NCBI RefSeq assembly: GCF_950295315.1
Contig: NC_080175.1
Coordinates: 70,493,357 to 70,557,356 of the forward strand
DNA from: Erinaceus europaeus
Taxonomy: Eukaryota; Chordata; Mammalia; Eulipotyphla; Erinaceidae
Length of the DNA stretch: 64,000 bases
Reading direction: 5' to 3'
The notes under the pieces were generated by a model. That model ran no database searches. It was given only the letters and a program-made list of their open reading frames with translations, and was not told the origin of the DNA. The number at the start of each line of letters is the position of its first letter. Position 1 is the stretch's first letter. The position numbers and the translations under genes are program-made. Of this stretch, positions 46,740 through 58,489 are shown piece after piece.

Positions 46740-47387
46740 TGTGTTTTACATGGAATTTAGTGTGCTGCTTGCTTCATTCACTTATTTTTTCCCCCACTAT
46801 GTTTTTGGAAAGCGCTTAGATTTATTTTCTAAATCATTGATTTGATTATCTCCAGCACCAATTCTGACATTTAATGTTTCCAGTGCTGGTTTAACTCTGT
46901 CATTGTGCCTTTGTTTTTCTTGTAATTTTTATTCATTTTGACAAGCATTTTTTGAATATCAGCCTAGCCCCTGAATCCATGGAAATTACAGTCTTTCGGA
47001 GAAAACTTGTTAGTAGGAATGTTTTCAGGATGATAGTTTCACTGTTCTTTACTTTGTGGTTTTAATTATATTCTGAAATATTCCTCATCTTTCCCACTAT
47101 TCTGTCCTCTTTTAGTGGATTATTTTTTCACTTGTGCCAAAGTTTACAACTTCTAAATCATGGGATAAGGAAGAATTTTTGGATGAATTGGTGCTTGCTG
47201 ATAGGCAATTTGCATTAACTAATTTACCCATCAGTTAGTTGGCAGCAGCAAAATTTCTGTAGTGTACCATGGTTGTAATGACTTGTACACTAACTCCTCT
47301 ATAGAAATCCCTCCAGTGTCTGATGTGTTACTATACCCTCTAGCTATCTGAATTTTCTAATTTTTTCTCAGAAATCTCACCAATTAA
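46740..47387. other. Unique DNA, no gene seen
   Basis: Nothing recognised. Confidence 0.45.
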
Positions 47388-47595
47388 ATATATTTTATTG
47401 GATAGGGAATACTGAAATCAAGAAGGAAGTGGGGACAGGGAGAGAGAGAGAGAGAGAGAGACCGAGAGAGAGACCTGCAACCATGCTTCACCACTCATGA
47501 AGCTTCTCCCCTGCAGGTGGGAATTGGATGCTTGAACCTGGATCCTTGAGCACTGTAATGTGTGTGCTTAACCAGGTGTGCCACTGTCCCAAACA
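47388..47595 (-). repeat. tRNA-derived SINE, family 1 (reverse)
   Basis: Reverse-strand head 'gggacagtggcacacctggt', 'ggatccaggttcaagcatcc', 'ggggagaagcttcatgagtg', then a GA microsatellite (47438-47470) grown from its CT-rich body. Confidence 0.85.
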
Positions 47596-47599
47596 TTTT

Positions 47600-48104
47600 T
47601 CTAATAAAGACAGAATTTTTTTAGTAGAAGCAGAAATATTGAAAGAGAATACAGAACTGAAACTTCCCTCAGTGTGGTGGAGGCTGGGATCAGACTCACC
47701 TATTAGAATAATTTCTATTTCCCACTATACCTATATAATTTTGGTATAAAATAAATGGATCTAGATATTAACATATCTAAATATTAAGGACTTATATCAA
47801 ACTATATTAAAAGTTTCTTTTTAATATTTCAAAATTCTGAGTTTGAAGAGCTCTGGATAAAAGTTACCAGAAGAAGATAGGCATTTTTTTCCCACTAGCC
47901 TTTCATAAGCCTGGATTATAACTTTAGACATAGCTTTAAATAAGGGTCACTCATAATTCTTGACTATGATAACATTGTTTTAAAAGTCTCTTGTATTATA
48001 CCTTAGTTGATGCTACTGCAAAAATCCACAATTTTCAATAACTTTGCACAAAATCATTGATTTTGTCATTACCATTTACTATTTTTCTTTTTTAATTAAG
48101 TAAT
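47600..48104. other. Unique DNA, no gene seen
   Basis: A faint reverse SINE-like piece at 47615-47700 is too decayed to assign. Otherwise nothing. Confidence 0.4.
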
Positions 48105-48840
48105 ATAAAATGGAAACACTGATAAGACCATAGGATAAGAGGGGTACAATTACCACCACCAGGACTTCGTATCTCATCCCCTCCCCTGATAGCTTCCATA
48201 TTCTTTATTCCTCTGGGAGTATGGACCCAGGGTCATTATGGGGTGCAAGAAGTGGAAGGTCTGGCTTTTGTAATTGCTTCCCTGCTGAACATGGGCATTG
48301 ACAGGTGGATCTATACTCCCAGCCTGTCTCTCTCTTTCGCTAGTGGGGTGGGGTTCTGGGGAATCAGAGCTCCAGGACACATTGTTGGGGTTGAATGCCC
48401 AGGGAAGTCTGGTTGGCATCATGGTAGCATCTAGAACCAGGTGGCTGAAAGAGATTTAACATATAAATCCAAATAAATTGTTGACTAATTATGAACCTAA
48501 AGACTGGAATATTGCAGATGAATATTTGGTGTCTCTGTTTTGGAAATAGCTAGTATAGTAATATACCTGTTGTAGGTATATTCCAAAGGGCCCCTGACTT
48601 TTAGTTTTTGCCTGAGCCTGACATCTGATATGAAGGTGGACCCAAGTTTTTGTCTGGGGAGATGATGTCATGGCTGGAAAAATGGATCAGGGAAGAGAGT
48701 AGCTCCCAAATATGGGAAAAGTGTATAAATGTTGTTGACTTTAAACCCTATCAATTTGATCTAGGGCCAATAGGAGCATAGGAGCCTATGTAATCTCTGC
48801 ATCCCTGTAGGTCCGAACTCACATTCTGTTTTTCATACTA
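48105..48840 (-). mobile_element. 5'-inverted L1 3' fragment (twin-priming structure)
   Basis: 48105-48600 is the antisense L1 3' end ('ccctctgggagtatggaccc'-type blocks at 48210-48235, 'tgctgaacatgggcattgac'). From about 48605 to 48840 the sequence is in the opposite, sense orientation: 'cctgagcctgacatctgata', 'gtgtataaatgttgttgact', 'ggagcctatgtaatctctgc', matching 22815-22930. An antisense 3' end joined to an inverted upstream piece is the standard product of twin priming during L1 insertion. Confidence 0.72.
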
Positions 48841-49059
48841 CGGCTTAGGCATCCTTCAGTGTACTGGGAGTCAAACTCTAACTTAAACTACTCACAGGGC
48901 AGAGCATACACTATAGAAGCGAGCTATTTCTCTGGCCTTATACAATGGCATTTACAGTTTTTACTTGTCACTTATCCTTTTTGTCAGCAGAGGTATTGCT
49001 GAGGCTTGGTGTCTGTACCACAACTGCTCCTCATAGCCATTTTTCTCCCTGTCTCCCTC

Positions 49060-49250
49060 AACCTATCCCTCAGTCTTCCTTCCATTTTATATATAGACAG
49101 AGAGGAAAAGAAAGGGGGGGGGGAGAAGAGATATCTGCGACAACACTCATGAAGCTTCCCTCCTATGGGTGTACGCTCTGGGTCTTGAAACCAAGTTGTT
49201 AAGAGATCAAGGTAATGTGTGTGTTTTATAGGCTGCACCGCCAGCAGATC
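49060..49250 (-). repeat. tRNA-derived SINE, family 1 (reverse), diverged
   Basis: Reverse-strand blocks 'gatctgctggcggtgcagcc', 'ttggtttcaagacccagagc' and 'aagcttcatgagtgttgtcg', then a CT tract (G run on plus strand at 49115-49123). Confidence 0.65.
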
Positions 49251-49284
49251 CTGGCATTTAGTGTTTTAAGAAAGTATTCTTTTT

Positions 49285-49562
49285 TAATTTTTATATGTAT
49301 TTATTTTCCCTTTTATTGCCCTTGTTTTTTATTGTTGTGGAGTTATTATTGTTGTTGTTATTGATGTCATCGTTGTTCGATAAGACAGAAAGAAATGGAG
49401 AGAGGAGGGAAAGACAGAGGGGGGAGAGAAAGATAGACATCTGCAGACTTGCTTAACCACCTGTGAAGCAACCCCCCTGCAGGTGGAGAGCTGAGATCCC
49501 TAAGCCGGTCCTTGTGCTTGGCGCCACATGTGCTTAACCCACTGCGCTACCGCCCGACTCCC
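49285..49562 (-). repeat. tRNA-derived SINE, family 2 (reverse)
   Basis: Reverse-strand head 'gggagtcgggcggtagcgca' keeps a good A-box-like TAGCGCAGTGG. The B-box region is damaged ('gggatctcagctctcc'). Body and ATT/GTT tail are normal. Confidence 0.9.
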
Positions 49563-51440
49563 TTGTTTGCTGGATGAAGTAGATTTTGAAGAATGGATGC
49601 CTTCAATCACATAAACTGAATAGAAACAAGAATAAAAAATAAAAGGTAGTGTTTTCTCTCATGGTTGTGTGTTAAATTGTAGCAACATGATAGTAAAATA
49701 ATATTTAATTTAATGATCAGTTTACCTTCTATGATCAGAAGTGCTAGTTTGGTTTTTACCCTTTGTAAAAAAAATGTGTTTCTAAGTACATTTAATTAAA
49801 TCACATTTCACTGGCATTATGCCAATTCATGTTCTTTTTCCAAAATCTGAAATGGATCACTTATTTTAATAACAGAAACTATGCACATAAAATAAATTTA
49901 TTCATTTTAATATGGTTCCTGAATTATTTGCATTTGAGTAGAACTTGCTTGGTGAAAACACTGATTTTTGTCTGTAAAAATTTTAGGATGATTATCTTAT
50001 AACTCTGAAAGTATCTTTGGAGTCAAGCAAACCTGTCTTCAAGTTGTAATGAAATATGTTTACATTTATTATCTCAAAGTGTTTAGATTTGTGCTCTTCT
50101 AATTTACAGAAGAAAAATGAAGCCAGGCATGATCTATATCTCATTAACAGTCTATCTTAACATCAAAAGAAAACCCTGTGAATAACATCTAATTGTATGC
50201 AATGATTTATAATACTCCCTTAATTATCATTTTAATTATTTCAAAACACTGAGTATATTATGTAAGTAACCCATCACAACCTCAGGCATTAAACTTTCAT
50301 CTTTTTCTAAAAAAAGAAAAGTTATTCCTTCCATTCTTACCAAATCAGTTGGCTAGTTGCCATGACAGCAGGATATCATTTATTTGAAGGGGAAATGGTC
50401 ACACATTTTTGGCTTACAATTATTTTCCTTTTATTAGCATTCTCAAGTGGTGAAACTTTTATTCCTTTCATTAAGAACATATGTATAAAAATGCCTAGCT
50501 GTCCCACCAAAATAGTGTCTTGAACATAAATAGATTCAATCCATCGTAGGTACAAACCATTTGTTCCTTCTGAAACTGAATTAAGGTAGTATACTGCTTA
50601 AAATGCTGAACTCCAAAATGCCACCTGCTTCTGCTGAGGCATTTAGATGATGCTTGGAGGCTGGCCAGGTTTGTGCAGTGCTCCAACCCATTGCTTACGT
50701 GTCTGACAGTAACATCTGGTAGCACAGATGCTGAATTTTAGAGAGCCATAATTATTTTGAGAGAAGGTAGAAGTTGTCTTACACAGTTATTATCATGCTC
50801 CTACGGCACATATTAGAAAGAGGCAATCATTTTGTACTTCTCTGCCAGTATATGTTTTCTCAGTTTTGGAGATGATTTTTCTAGATCATCTACAACACCG
50901 AGATTAAGAATCATTATGTGTTTTTAAGTGATAGAAAGGTTTCAAGAGAGCATAAAAAATGTGATGAAAATGCTTTGTTGTCTCCAAGTGCCTGTTCAAA
51001 AGCCATTGAATTAGGTGCCAGGAATTCACAGGCTAGCCTATTAGAGAAAAGTTGATGACAATAACCTTTCTTGGTTTCACACTCTATCCAGGAGTCACTC
51101 AGAAGTAAGATTGTCAGATTTTTCTACCAATGAAAGGAGTTTATCTTTGCTTTGTTTATCTCAGCTATTACAACTTTCCTTTTCCTATTTCTCTCTGCCT
51201 CAGACAGATCATCACTGAAGGGGTTATGACTGGTGCCCACAAATCTATAAGTTCTTTCTCTTTTAGAAATAATGTATTATATACTGCATGCACCCACAAA
51301 AATAATGTCTGTGATTTCTTGATAACTTTCACCTCCATGACTCAGAAAGGAAGATTTGATTTGTTAGCACAGTAGCCCGTTTACATAGTCTATGTTAATT
51401 TACAACAAAGTAATGATATTTTCAAGGAGTGTTTGGTGAG
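49563..51440. other. Unique DNA, possible conserved noncoding stretch
   Basis: No known repeat in 1.9 kb. The part around 50480-51080 is less AT-rich and mixed in composition, but its ORFs have no protein signature. It is the longest clearly repeat-free piece with balanced composition and would be a reasonable place to look for a regulatory element. Confidence 0.4.
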
Positions 51441-51444
51441 AACA

Positions 51445-51690
51445 CATGAAGAAGCTTCACTGCTCTGAGAATTTTCAGACAGAAGAAGAAGAAGAAAGGA
51501 GGAGGAGAAGGAGAAGGAGAAAAAGAAGTATGGGAAGGAGAGGGAAAGGGAGAGGGAGAGGGAGAGGGAGAGGGAGAGAGAGGGAGAGAGACAGCATCAA
51601 AGCTTCTCCAAATATCATGGGGGTTGGACTTGAACCTGGGTCACATGAATGGCAAAGCAGGCAATTTGTCAGGTGATTCGTCTAAACAGT
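51445..51690 (-). repeat. SINE remnant with (GGGAGA)n expansion
   Basis: Reverse strand shows 'acccaggttcaagtccaacc', a good B-box-like motif, and 'gaagctttgatgctgtc', then a purine-rich block on the plus strand (51480-51595) with about six GGGAGA units. Confidence 0.55.
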
Positions 51691-52260
51691 CCACAGTGGT
51701 CATTTTTTAAGGAATGTAGTACAACTGATCATATTTTGATTTTTTTTCTGCTCACTCTGAAAATCTGAATATGAGGTTGCTGCCCTTTGATATATTCACA
51801 GTGCTTCATTAAATATTAATGGTCACCTACAATATGGAAAACATTTTGGTAGATGCCAAATACATGCTAGTGAGTGAAACTGACATAATCCCAGCTCTGG
51901 GTAGTTTGCAGGTTAGTCACAGCAGTTACAAATTCAAATGCCTTCAGGGCTCAGCAGATAAAGAAAACTGAGGGAAGCTGTGACTTTAAGCTGATAATAA
52001 TTAGTGGTGGCAGCTGTGCCTTAAACTGAGCAGTGAGTGTTATGCTGGATAGAATTCAAACCCAAAGTTTATATAAACAATGAGTCATACCATTAAAAAA
52101 ATTAACTAGAACCTGAGTAATTGAAATAAACTATACTTGTGGTAGAGTGGAGATGTTTTAGGAATGAGAGAAATGTGTTTTTGAGCTGGTCCTTCCGTTT
52201 CTCATGTATCTTGTCATCAACAGTATACAGTTAGGGGCTTCTCAGAAATCAGTTTGTTTG
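51691..52260. other. Unique DNA, no gene seen
   Basis: Nothing recognised. Confidence 0.45.
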
Positions 52261-52261
52261 A

Positions 52262-52442
52262 TTTTATTTTAATAAGAGGTAGATGGATAGATAGATAGAC
52301 AGACAGACAGGGATAGAGAGAGGCCCTCAGATAAGAGCACTATTAATCCATGGTTTATGGTGGTACCAGGGATTGAAACTGGGGACATAGAACCTCAAGT
52401 ATGAGAGTCTTCTGTGGCACCATTATTTTGTCTCCCTGACCC
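52262..52442 (-). repeat. SINE family 3 (reverse)
   Basis: Reverse-strand blocks 'gggtcagggagacaaaataa', 'actctcatacttgaggttct' and 'ccagtttcaatccctggta', then GATA/GACA repeats at 52270-52310. Confidence 0.78.
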
Positions 52443-52869
52443 AGGACTAGAATGTTTTCTAGAGCTTGTTCACAGAACAAGTCCATTAGAACTAAGTGCT
52501 GATGACGGTGAATGGTGCCCTAGTTGGTGAGGCCATAGTGTTCTCTGCTTTGGTCATATGTTGCAATTCTGCCCAGTATATTGGCTGATTTTACTGATAG
52601 TTTTTTTTTTCCTAATGTCATCAACATCTTGTTTATCATCCTGTAAACTATGAGTTGTCTTTTGCAAATTACATTTATTATTTCTGTTGGCAAAACATTG
52701 ATTTATAATACTCTATAAATTTCAGGATTATAGCTACACCTTGTTCAATGCATATACAAACCATGGCCATCACCAAAGTTCTAGTTACTAATTAAAATCA
52801 ACACTACCCAAGTCCTCCTTCCCTTCACCCCCTTACTCTCAGGTTTAAGCATCTAAGTTTTTTTTTTTT

Positions 52870-53440
52870 TTTAATATTTTCTTGATACTCTTTTTTTTTT
52901 CTTCTTCACTTTATGGGAGGGTGTAATGGCTTACAGTAAAGTTGTTGGCACAGATATACAACTTCTCAGCTCTGCTTGGTAGGACTCTGGGAGATATTTT
53001 CTCCCCCAACCTAGGCTATGTTTTTTGTTTGTTTTTGCTTCTCCATCTGTTTTGTTGCTTTACATCCCATACAGTAATGAAATCATTCATATTTCTCTTT
53101 ATCTTTCTGACTTATTTCATTTACTGTGATCACTCCGAGGTCCATCCATAGTGCTGTATATGACAAGTATTTATTTATTTATTTATTTATTTAGTAACTG
53201 AATATTATTTCACAGTGTGTGTGTGTGTGTGTGTGTACTCCCATCGTCGTTATCCAGATATTTGTACATGGGAATTTAGGTTGTTTCCAAGTCTTGCTTG
53301 CTATCAGTAGTGTTTCAGATACACACAGTCCTGACTTACACAGTTGCTTTGAATAGTAAGTAGTAGTGTTGTGTTTGCTTTCCAGTATTTTCTTTTCCTG
53401 GTTGTGATGTAGATGAAGATGAGAGCTAGTATTCATTCTG
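52870..53440 (-). mobile_element. Old L1 3' UTR and ORF2 end fragment
   Basis: Antisense L1: poly-T (52857-52904), 3' UTR start 'tgtaatggcttacagtaaag', then ORF2-end blocks 'catttctctttatctttctg'-like (53090-53115), 'gtccatccatagtgctgtat', and 'gggaatttaggttgtttcca' matching 37550-37575. A (TTTA)n run (53170-53194) and GT run (53215-53236) interrupt it. Confidence 0.65.
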
Positions 53441-53502
53441 CAAAGTTGCTGAGGAACTTGTTTGAAATGTTTTAATTCATAGCAGATGGTGTTATTACTT
53501 TC

Positions 53503-53700
53503 TTCTTTTTTTTTTTTTAACTTTTCTGTTGGGGGATTAATGGTTTACAGTCAACAGTAAAATACAATAGTTTGTATATGTATAACATTTTCACATAACA
53601 ATAAACCCCCCACTAGGTCTTCCTCTATCATCATGTTCCAGGACTTGAACCTCCCCCCCACACCACCCCACCCCTGAGTCTTTTGCTTTGGTGCAATGTG
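53503..53700 (-). mobile_element. L1 3' end fragment, old subfamily
   Basis: Poly-T at 53503-53518 followed by 'gttgggggattaatggttta' and 'cagtcaacagtaaa', the same 3' end type as 52915 and 18425. 5'-truncated after ~190 bp. Confidence 0.6.
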
Positions 53701-54964
53701 TGGCATTGCTTTCTGAAGGGTAAGCTATTATGAGATCACTTTGATATACATGTAGACTATTTGTATCATACACTAGCATATTGTATTTATTAAACATTAT
53801 AATAAAATGGAAAAAAAACCCATAGTGACATAAATAATAATGATTTGACCCAAAATCATGTTTTATGTGGATCACTTAACCTATGCAAAAACATTTTGGA
53901 AACATTTTAATATTGTATTTGTACACTTTAAGGGACTGTCATCCTTCAGTTGCAAAGATGAAAATTAGTAATGGTAGCAAGAATAGTAAACCAACAAATA
54001 TTAACATTTATTGAGTGTGTAATACCTTTAGATAGTTAACATCAGAGTGGTGGAACAAATTAATTATGAGGGATACATGTTTTTGAAGATTTATTTATTC
54101 ATAAGAAAAAGAGAACCAGACCCCATGCTTACAAGTCCTATGCTTTTCTATTGTGTCACTTAATAGGTCTCTACAAAAATGCATTTTTGAGCTTATTTTA
54201 TTATAAAAATAGGTTTGCTAATGTCTACTCTATCTATAATGACATTATTTTTCACCATTGACCAGATTAAAAGTAACGTAACCTATTATAGTTTGAATTT
54301 GCTTTTTATTAATAGCATCAATTGTGTAATGATTATTAGTCTTCTAGTATAAGCTGTATTTGCTTTAATTAAGGGATGTAGGTTTCTGTAATATCCATAA
54401 TGATATTGAAATATTTCCTGAAGATAATAGAACTGCATGTTTTATCTTATTTCTAATAACCAACCATTCCTTGATAAACTGAACCAAAACAATCTTGTTA
54501 CATTGTTTGAACTGTCAAAAAAAATGTAAACAAGGATAATATTTTGGTGGTTTTCTGTTAGAATGATACATGAGAAATTGACACTATTGTTCTTATATAA
54601 GAATATATTTCCTAGGGGAGACTGAAGATAAGAATACATACATAGCAACTATCGTATATTAGTACAAGGGTTAGATAACTATGAGAAAAATAATGTGTAC
54701 AGTTAAGAACTGTTATATAGGCAAACATTTTTCATAGGCAAAATTTTGACATATTTTCAAGTAAAGCTATATATATATATGGCACCTATAACAATAGTAT
54801 TTTATTATAAAGTAGAAATTATTCATTCACAGTGTAAGCTGTCTTTCAAACTAGAGATATAAATCTATGCATATTTCTTATTTTTCATGATTTTTTGCTT
54901 GGAAACTAGTATGCCTCTTTAACACAAAGTATAATACCAACTAAACATCTTTTTCACATTAGCA
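53701..54964. other. Unique AT-rich DNA; SINE remnant at 54085-54175
   Basis: No gene. The remnant shows reverse family 3 blocks ('gagacctattaagtgacaca', 'gtaagcatggggtct'). Confidence 0.45.
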
Positions 54965-55115
54965 AAATAGCTCACTTGCATAGAGCACTGCTTTGTCCTT
55001 TGCTATGTATGTTACCCAGGTTCATGTTCAACCCCCCTCTGTATGGAAGGAAGATTTGGTGTGATGGTCTCTGACTTTTTCTCTGCTTTTCTGTCTTTAA
55101 TCTAAAAACAAACAA
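54965..55115 (+). repeat. SINE-like segment (family 5)
   Basis: 'gtatgttacccaggttcatg' then 'ttcaaccc', 'gtgtgatggtctctgacttt', CT-rich run and 'gtctttaatctaaaaaca', parallel to 28405-28565. Confidence 0.5.
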
Positions 55116-56000
55116 ACAAACAAAATAAACACAAACAAAAGACCTTGTCTATGTTGAGTTGCCCCAAACTTTAAAAGCTTTCACAAATCCAAAGGTATCT
55201 CTGAATTTTCTACCAAAATAGGGAAAGAATTGTACTGGTCATTGTTCAGTGTTGATTGCTTTTCTGTATCAATGTAATGAGTGTTGAGACCACTCTCCAT
55301 AGAGGTACTGTGTCTGCACACTGTCAAATTTGTCCTACATCACACATGTAGAATTAATGACTCCAGATACAGTCCAGGGGGTTAGGTATTGCTATAGTTT
55401 AAATACTTAAAAATACATTATTAAGTATTTCTCTAGCTCCTCTCCTTTTCTCTCTCTTTATATATATCATGGTATCTGAAGCCAAAAAACAAAAACAAAA
55501 AACAAAAAGGGAAAATAACTAAAGAGCTATGCTGGTGAGGTATCCTCTTGCTGAACCAAGCAAACTTAGGATTTCACTTAAGCAATTAGCATGTGGGTTA
55601 CAGACATGGGAGTGGATTAAACCATCATTATAAGTTTTTTTTTCCTATAAAACATTCTTTGATGCAAGCAACTATGCATTTTGACATTACATAAATTTCA
55701 GTTGTGCATCATTACACATCAACACCTGTATATATTAAACTAAATTCACCACTGAAAGTCCAATTCTGTTTGTCAACATACAATTGACCCCTTTGCTCTT
55801 TATCTATCTACTGCTGATTGCCTGACTTTCAAAGGGTGAGGGTATCAATGATTAGTTGGCTTTCAGAGACTGCTCACTGGATGGAGCTGACACTGATTGA
55901 TTAAAATTTCAAAGCTAGTTTTGGAGCTATGGGTCAACTAAACTGTTCTTAGAATTGTGGAGATTTTTAAAAAATGAATCTTCTACGATCTAATTGATCT
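55116..56000. other. Unique DNA, no gene seen
   Basis: A possible SINE trace at 55375-55495. Nothing else recognised. Confidence 0.4.
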
Positions 56001-56004
56001 TTTT

Positions 56005-56190
56005 AAATTATATGTATTTATTTATTGGATAGAGATAACCAGAAATAGAGAGGGAAGGAGGTGAAAGATACCTGCAACACTGCTTAGCCATTCACAAAGC
56101 TTTCCCCATGCATGTGGGGACCAGGGCTCAAATCTAGATCCTTATACATTAGAACATGTGTGTTCAGCCAGATGCACCACCACCTGGCTC
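56005..56190 (-). repeat. tRNA-derived SINE, family 1 (reverse) with TSD
   Basis: Reverse-strand head 'gagccaggtggtggtgcatc', 'ggatctagatttgagccctg', 'gaaagctttgtgaatggcta', CT body. Short direct repeat TAATTGATCTTT flanks it on both sides. Confidence 0.87.
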
Positions 56191-56214
56191 ATAATTGATC
56201 TTTCTATCTTTTTT

Positions 56215-56930
56215 CTTTCTTTGTTATTTATTTTTTTACTGAAGAAGTGTCTGTTTACAACACTGCAATTATTCAGGAATACAGACAGATTAATATCTCT
56301 TTAAATGTACATGACCACCCCACTCCCACTATCAAAGTACAAATAACCCTCTTCCACAGTTTATTGGACCTCATCCACCAATCCCTCCCACCCCTATTTC
56401 CCTTCTTCTAGCCCCAGTTCTGCAGTCTGAAGGATAGGTGAGGGGTAGGGAGTGTTTTTTGTTGATGTGTTAAAGGTTTTCTGTTGTTGCTATGATTATT
56501 CACCAGAGTACTGCACCGCTCGGGTTTAGAACCTATGAACCACAATCAGGAAAATTCCTTTTGCATGATCACATGCTGTCTCCCTGCCTCATTGTCTGCT
56601 TGTATTTCATGTAGGAGCAAGTCATCTGATACTTGTCTTTCACTGTGTGGCTTAGTTTTCTTAGTTTAATCCTAGTCAGTGACAATCATATTATTGAAAA
56701 TGTATATGATTTCATATTGTCATAGCTGAATACTATCCCGCTGTGTATATATACCGAGTCTTCTTTATTCAACCATTCAATTATGGCCCATTTAATATTG
56801 TTTCTGTATCTTGTACAATGTAAACAGTGCTACAATGGACAAAGACATGCATATTATTTTTCATAAATAGAACAGGTCTATCAATACTCATTCACATCAG
56901 TACACATTACACTTAAAATGGCAAAAATTA
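56215..56930 (-). mobile_element. Old L1 3' UTR and ORF2 end
   Basis: Antisense L1: 'actgaagaagtgtctgttta' (3' end), then a SINE-like insertion around 56490-56590 ('ccagagtactgcacc', 'gaacctatgaaccac'), then ORF2-end blocks 'tactatcccgctgtgtatat', 'aaccattcaattatggccca' and 'tacacattacacttaaaat'. Frames are decayed. Confidence 0.65.
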
Positions 56931-56944
56931 GGCGGAGGGAGTGT

Positions 56945-57106
56945 AGGGCTGAGTAGACAGCATAATGGTTATTTTATGAGGCTCTATGTTGCCAGATTTA
57001 GTCCTTAATAGCACCATAAGGCAGAGCTAGTCGGTGTTTTAGTCTATCTCTACCTCTATCTTCATCTCTCTATCTCTCTCTCACTAGAAAATAGGAAATA
57101 AATATA
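56945..57106 (+). repeat. SINE family 3
   Basis: Sense copy: 'gggctgagtagacagcataa' then 'tggttatttt', 'gaggctctatgttgccagat', 'agcaccataaggcagagcta', CT-rich run and 'ggaaataaatata'. L1 copy A begins directly after its tail. Confidence 0.82.
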
Positions 57107-57139
57107 TTTTTTTTTTTTTGTTTTTTTTTGTTATTTTTT

Positions 57140-58489
57140 TTTTATTTAAATTTTTAATTTAAGAAAGGATTAGTGAACAAAAGCATAAGGTAGGAGGGGT
57201 ACAACTCCACACAATTCCCACCACCCAATCCCCATAACCCACCCTCTCCCATGATAGCCTTCCCATTCTCTAGCCCTCTGGGAGCATGGACCCAGGGTCG
57301 TTGAGGGTTGCAGAAGGTAGAGGGTCTGGCTTCTGTAATTGCTTCCCCGCTGAACATGGGCGTTGACTGGTCGGTCCATACTCCCAGTCTGCCTCTCTCT
57401 TTCCCTAGTAAGGTGTGTCTCTGGGGAAGCTGAGCTCCAGGACACATTGGTGGGGTCTTCAATCCAGGGAAGCCTAGCCAGCATCCTGGTGGCATCTGGA
57501 ACCTGGTGATTGAAAAGAGAGTTAACATACAAAGCCAAACAATTTGTTGAGCAAACATGGATCCCAAGATTGGAATAGTGGAGAGGAAGTGTTGGGGAGG
57601 TACTCACTGCAAACTCTAGTGTAATCCTGCTTTCAGGTATATATTTTGCAGTAGTTTATGGATACGTGTGCACATACGCTCTCTCTCACAGAAACTGGTG
57701 TATGTCTAGGTTATGGGACTTTGTTAGAAAGTGAACTACCTGAGATGAAATTAGAGTGTACTATAAAAGGAAAGGTCTCACCCGAGTAATGAAGCTGAAG
57801 GGTTGTCATTACACACGTGAAGTCTCTGGATACACTCTGAGGTGAAGCATGTTGTGATGGCAATCGTTGCTTTGGTTAGGTTGTGATCGGCGGATGCAAT
57901 ATTATTTGGTATGGATTGGGAGAAGCATACGGGAAAGTGAGCCCTATCCATGGGTGCCAGGACTGGGGGAAGTAGGGGCTCTATAGTGAAGATGTGAGGT
58001 TCCTGCTGTCTTAGGGTTCAAAAAGACAATCAATAGTTAATATTATCATCACATTATTTGTTAATTGGGTTAACTTTGAAAAGTCCCTTTGTTATGGTTT
58101 GCTGTACAGTACCCAGTATCTTGTATATAGCTGTGCTATTGGAAGCCTCCAATCTACTTGGTCTAGGCTTTTGAGAGAGTCCGCATATCAAATACGTAGC
58201 CTATATATTAAAAAGATTCAGTTTGTCTCCTGAGAACCTTTGAGACATACAATTGATTTCCCCCTCTCATATTAATTAACTACTGATTTATATGTCTACA
58301 TTTTGCTAGGAGTGTACATAAACACCATTCCCATCACCAAAGGACCGTGACCCATCCCTCCCGCCCATTCCCACCCCCCACTGGCCCAGAAAGCTACATG
58401 TCTACCCCTCACCACTGGGTTTTTTCTTTGGTGCCCTACTTACAATTTGATCAGGTCCTGCTTTTAGTTTCCCTTTCAGATCTTCTAAG
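57140..58489 (-). other. L1 copy A 3' UTR
   Basis: 1.35 kb, longer than that of copy B because of an extra piece (58095-58250) absent there. In sense the proximal part is G-rich. The distal ~450 bases are open in two overlapping sense frames (57154-57567 and 57170-57607), which recur in other copies. Confidence 0.85.
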
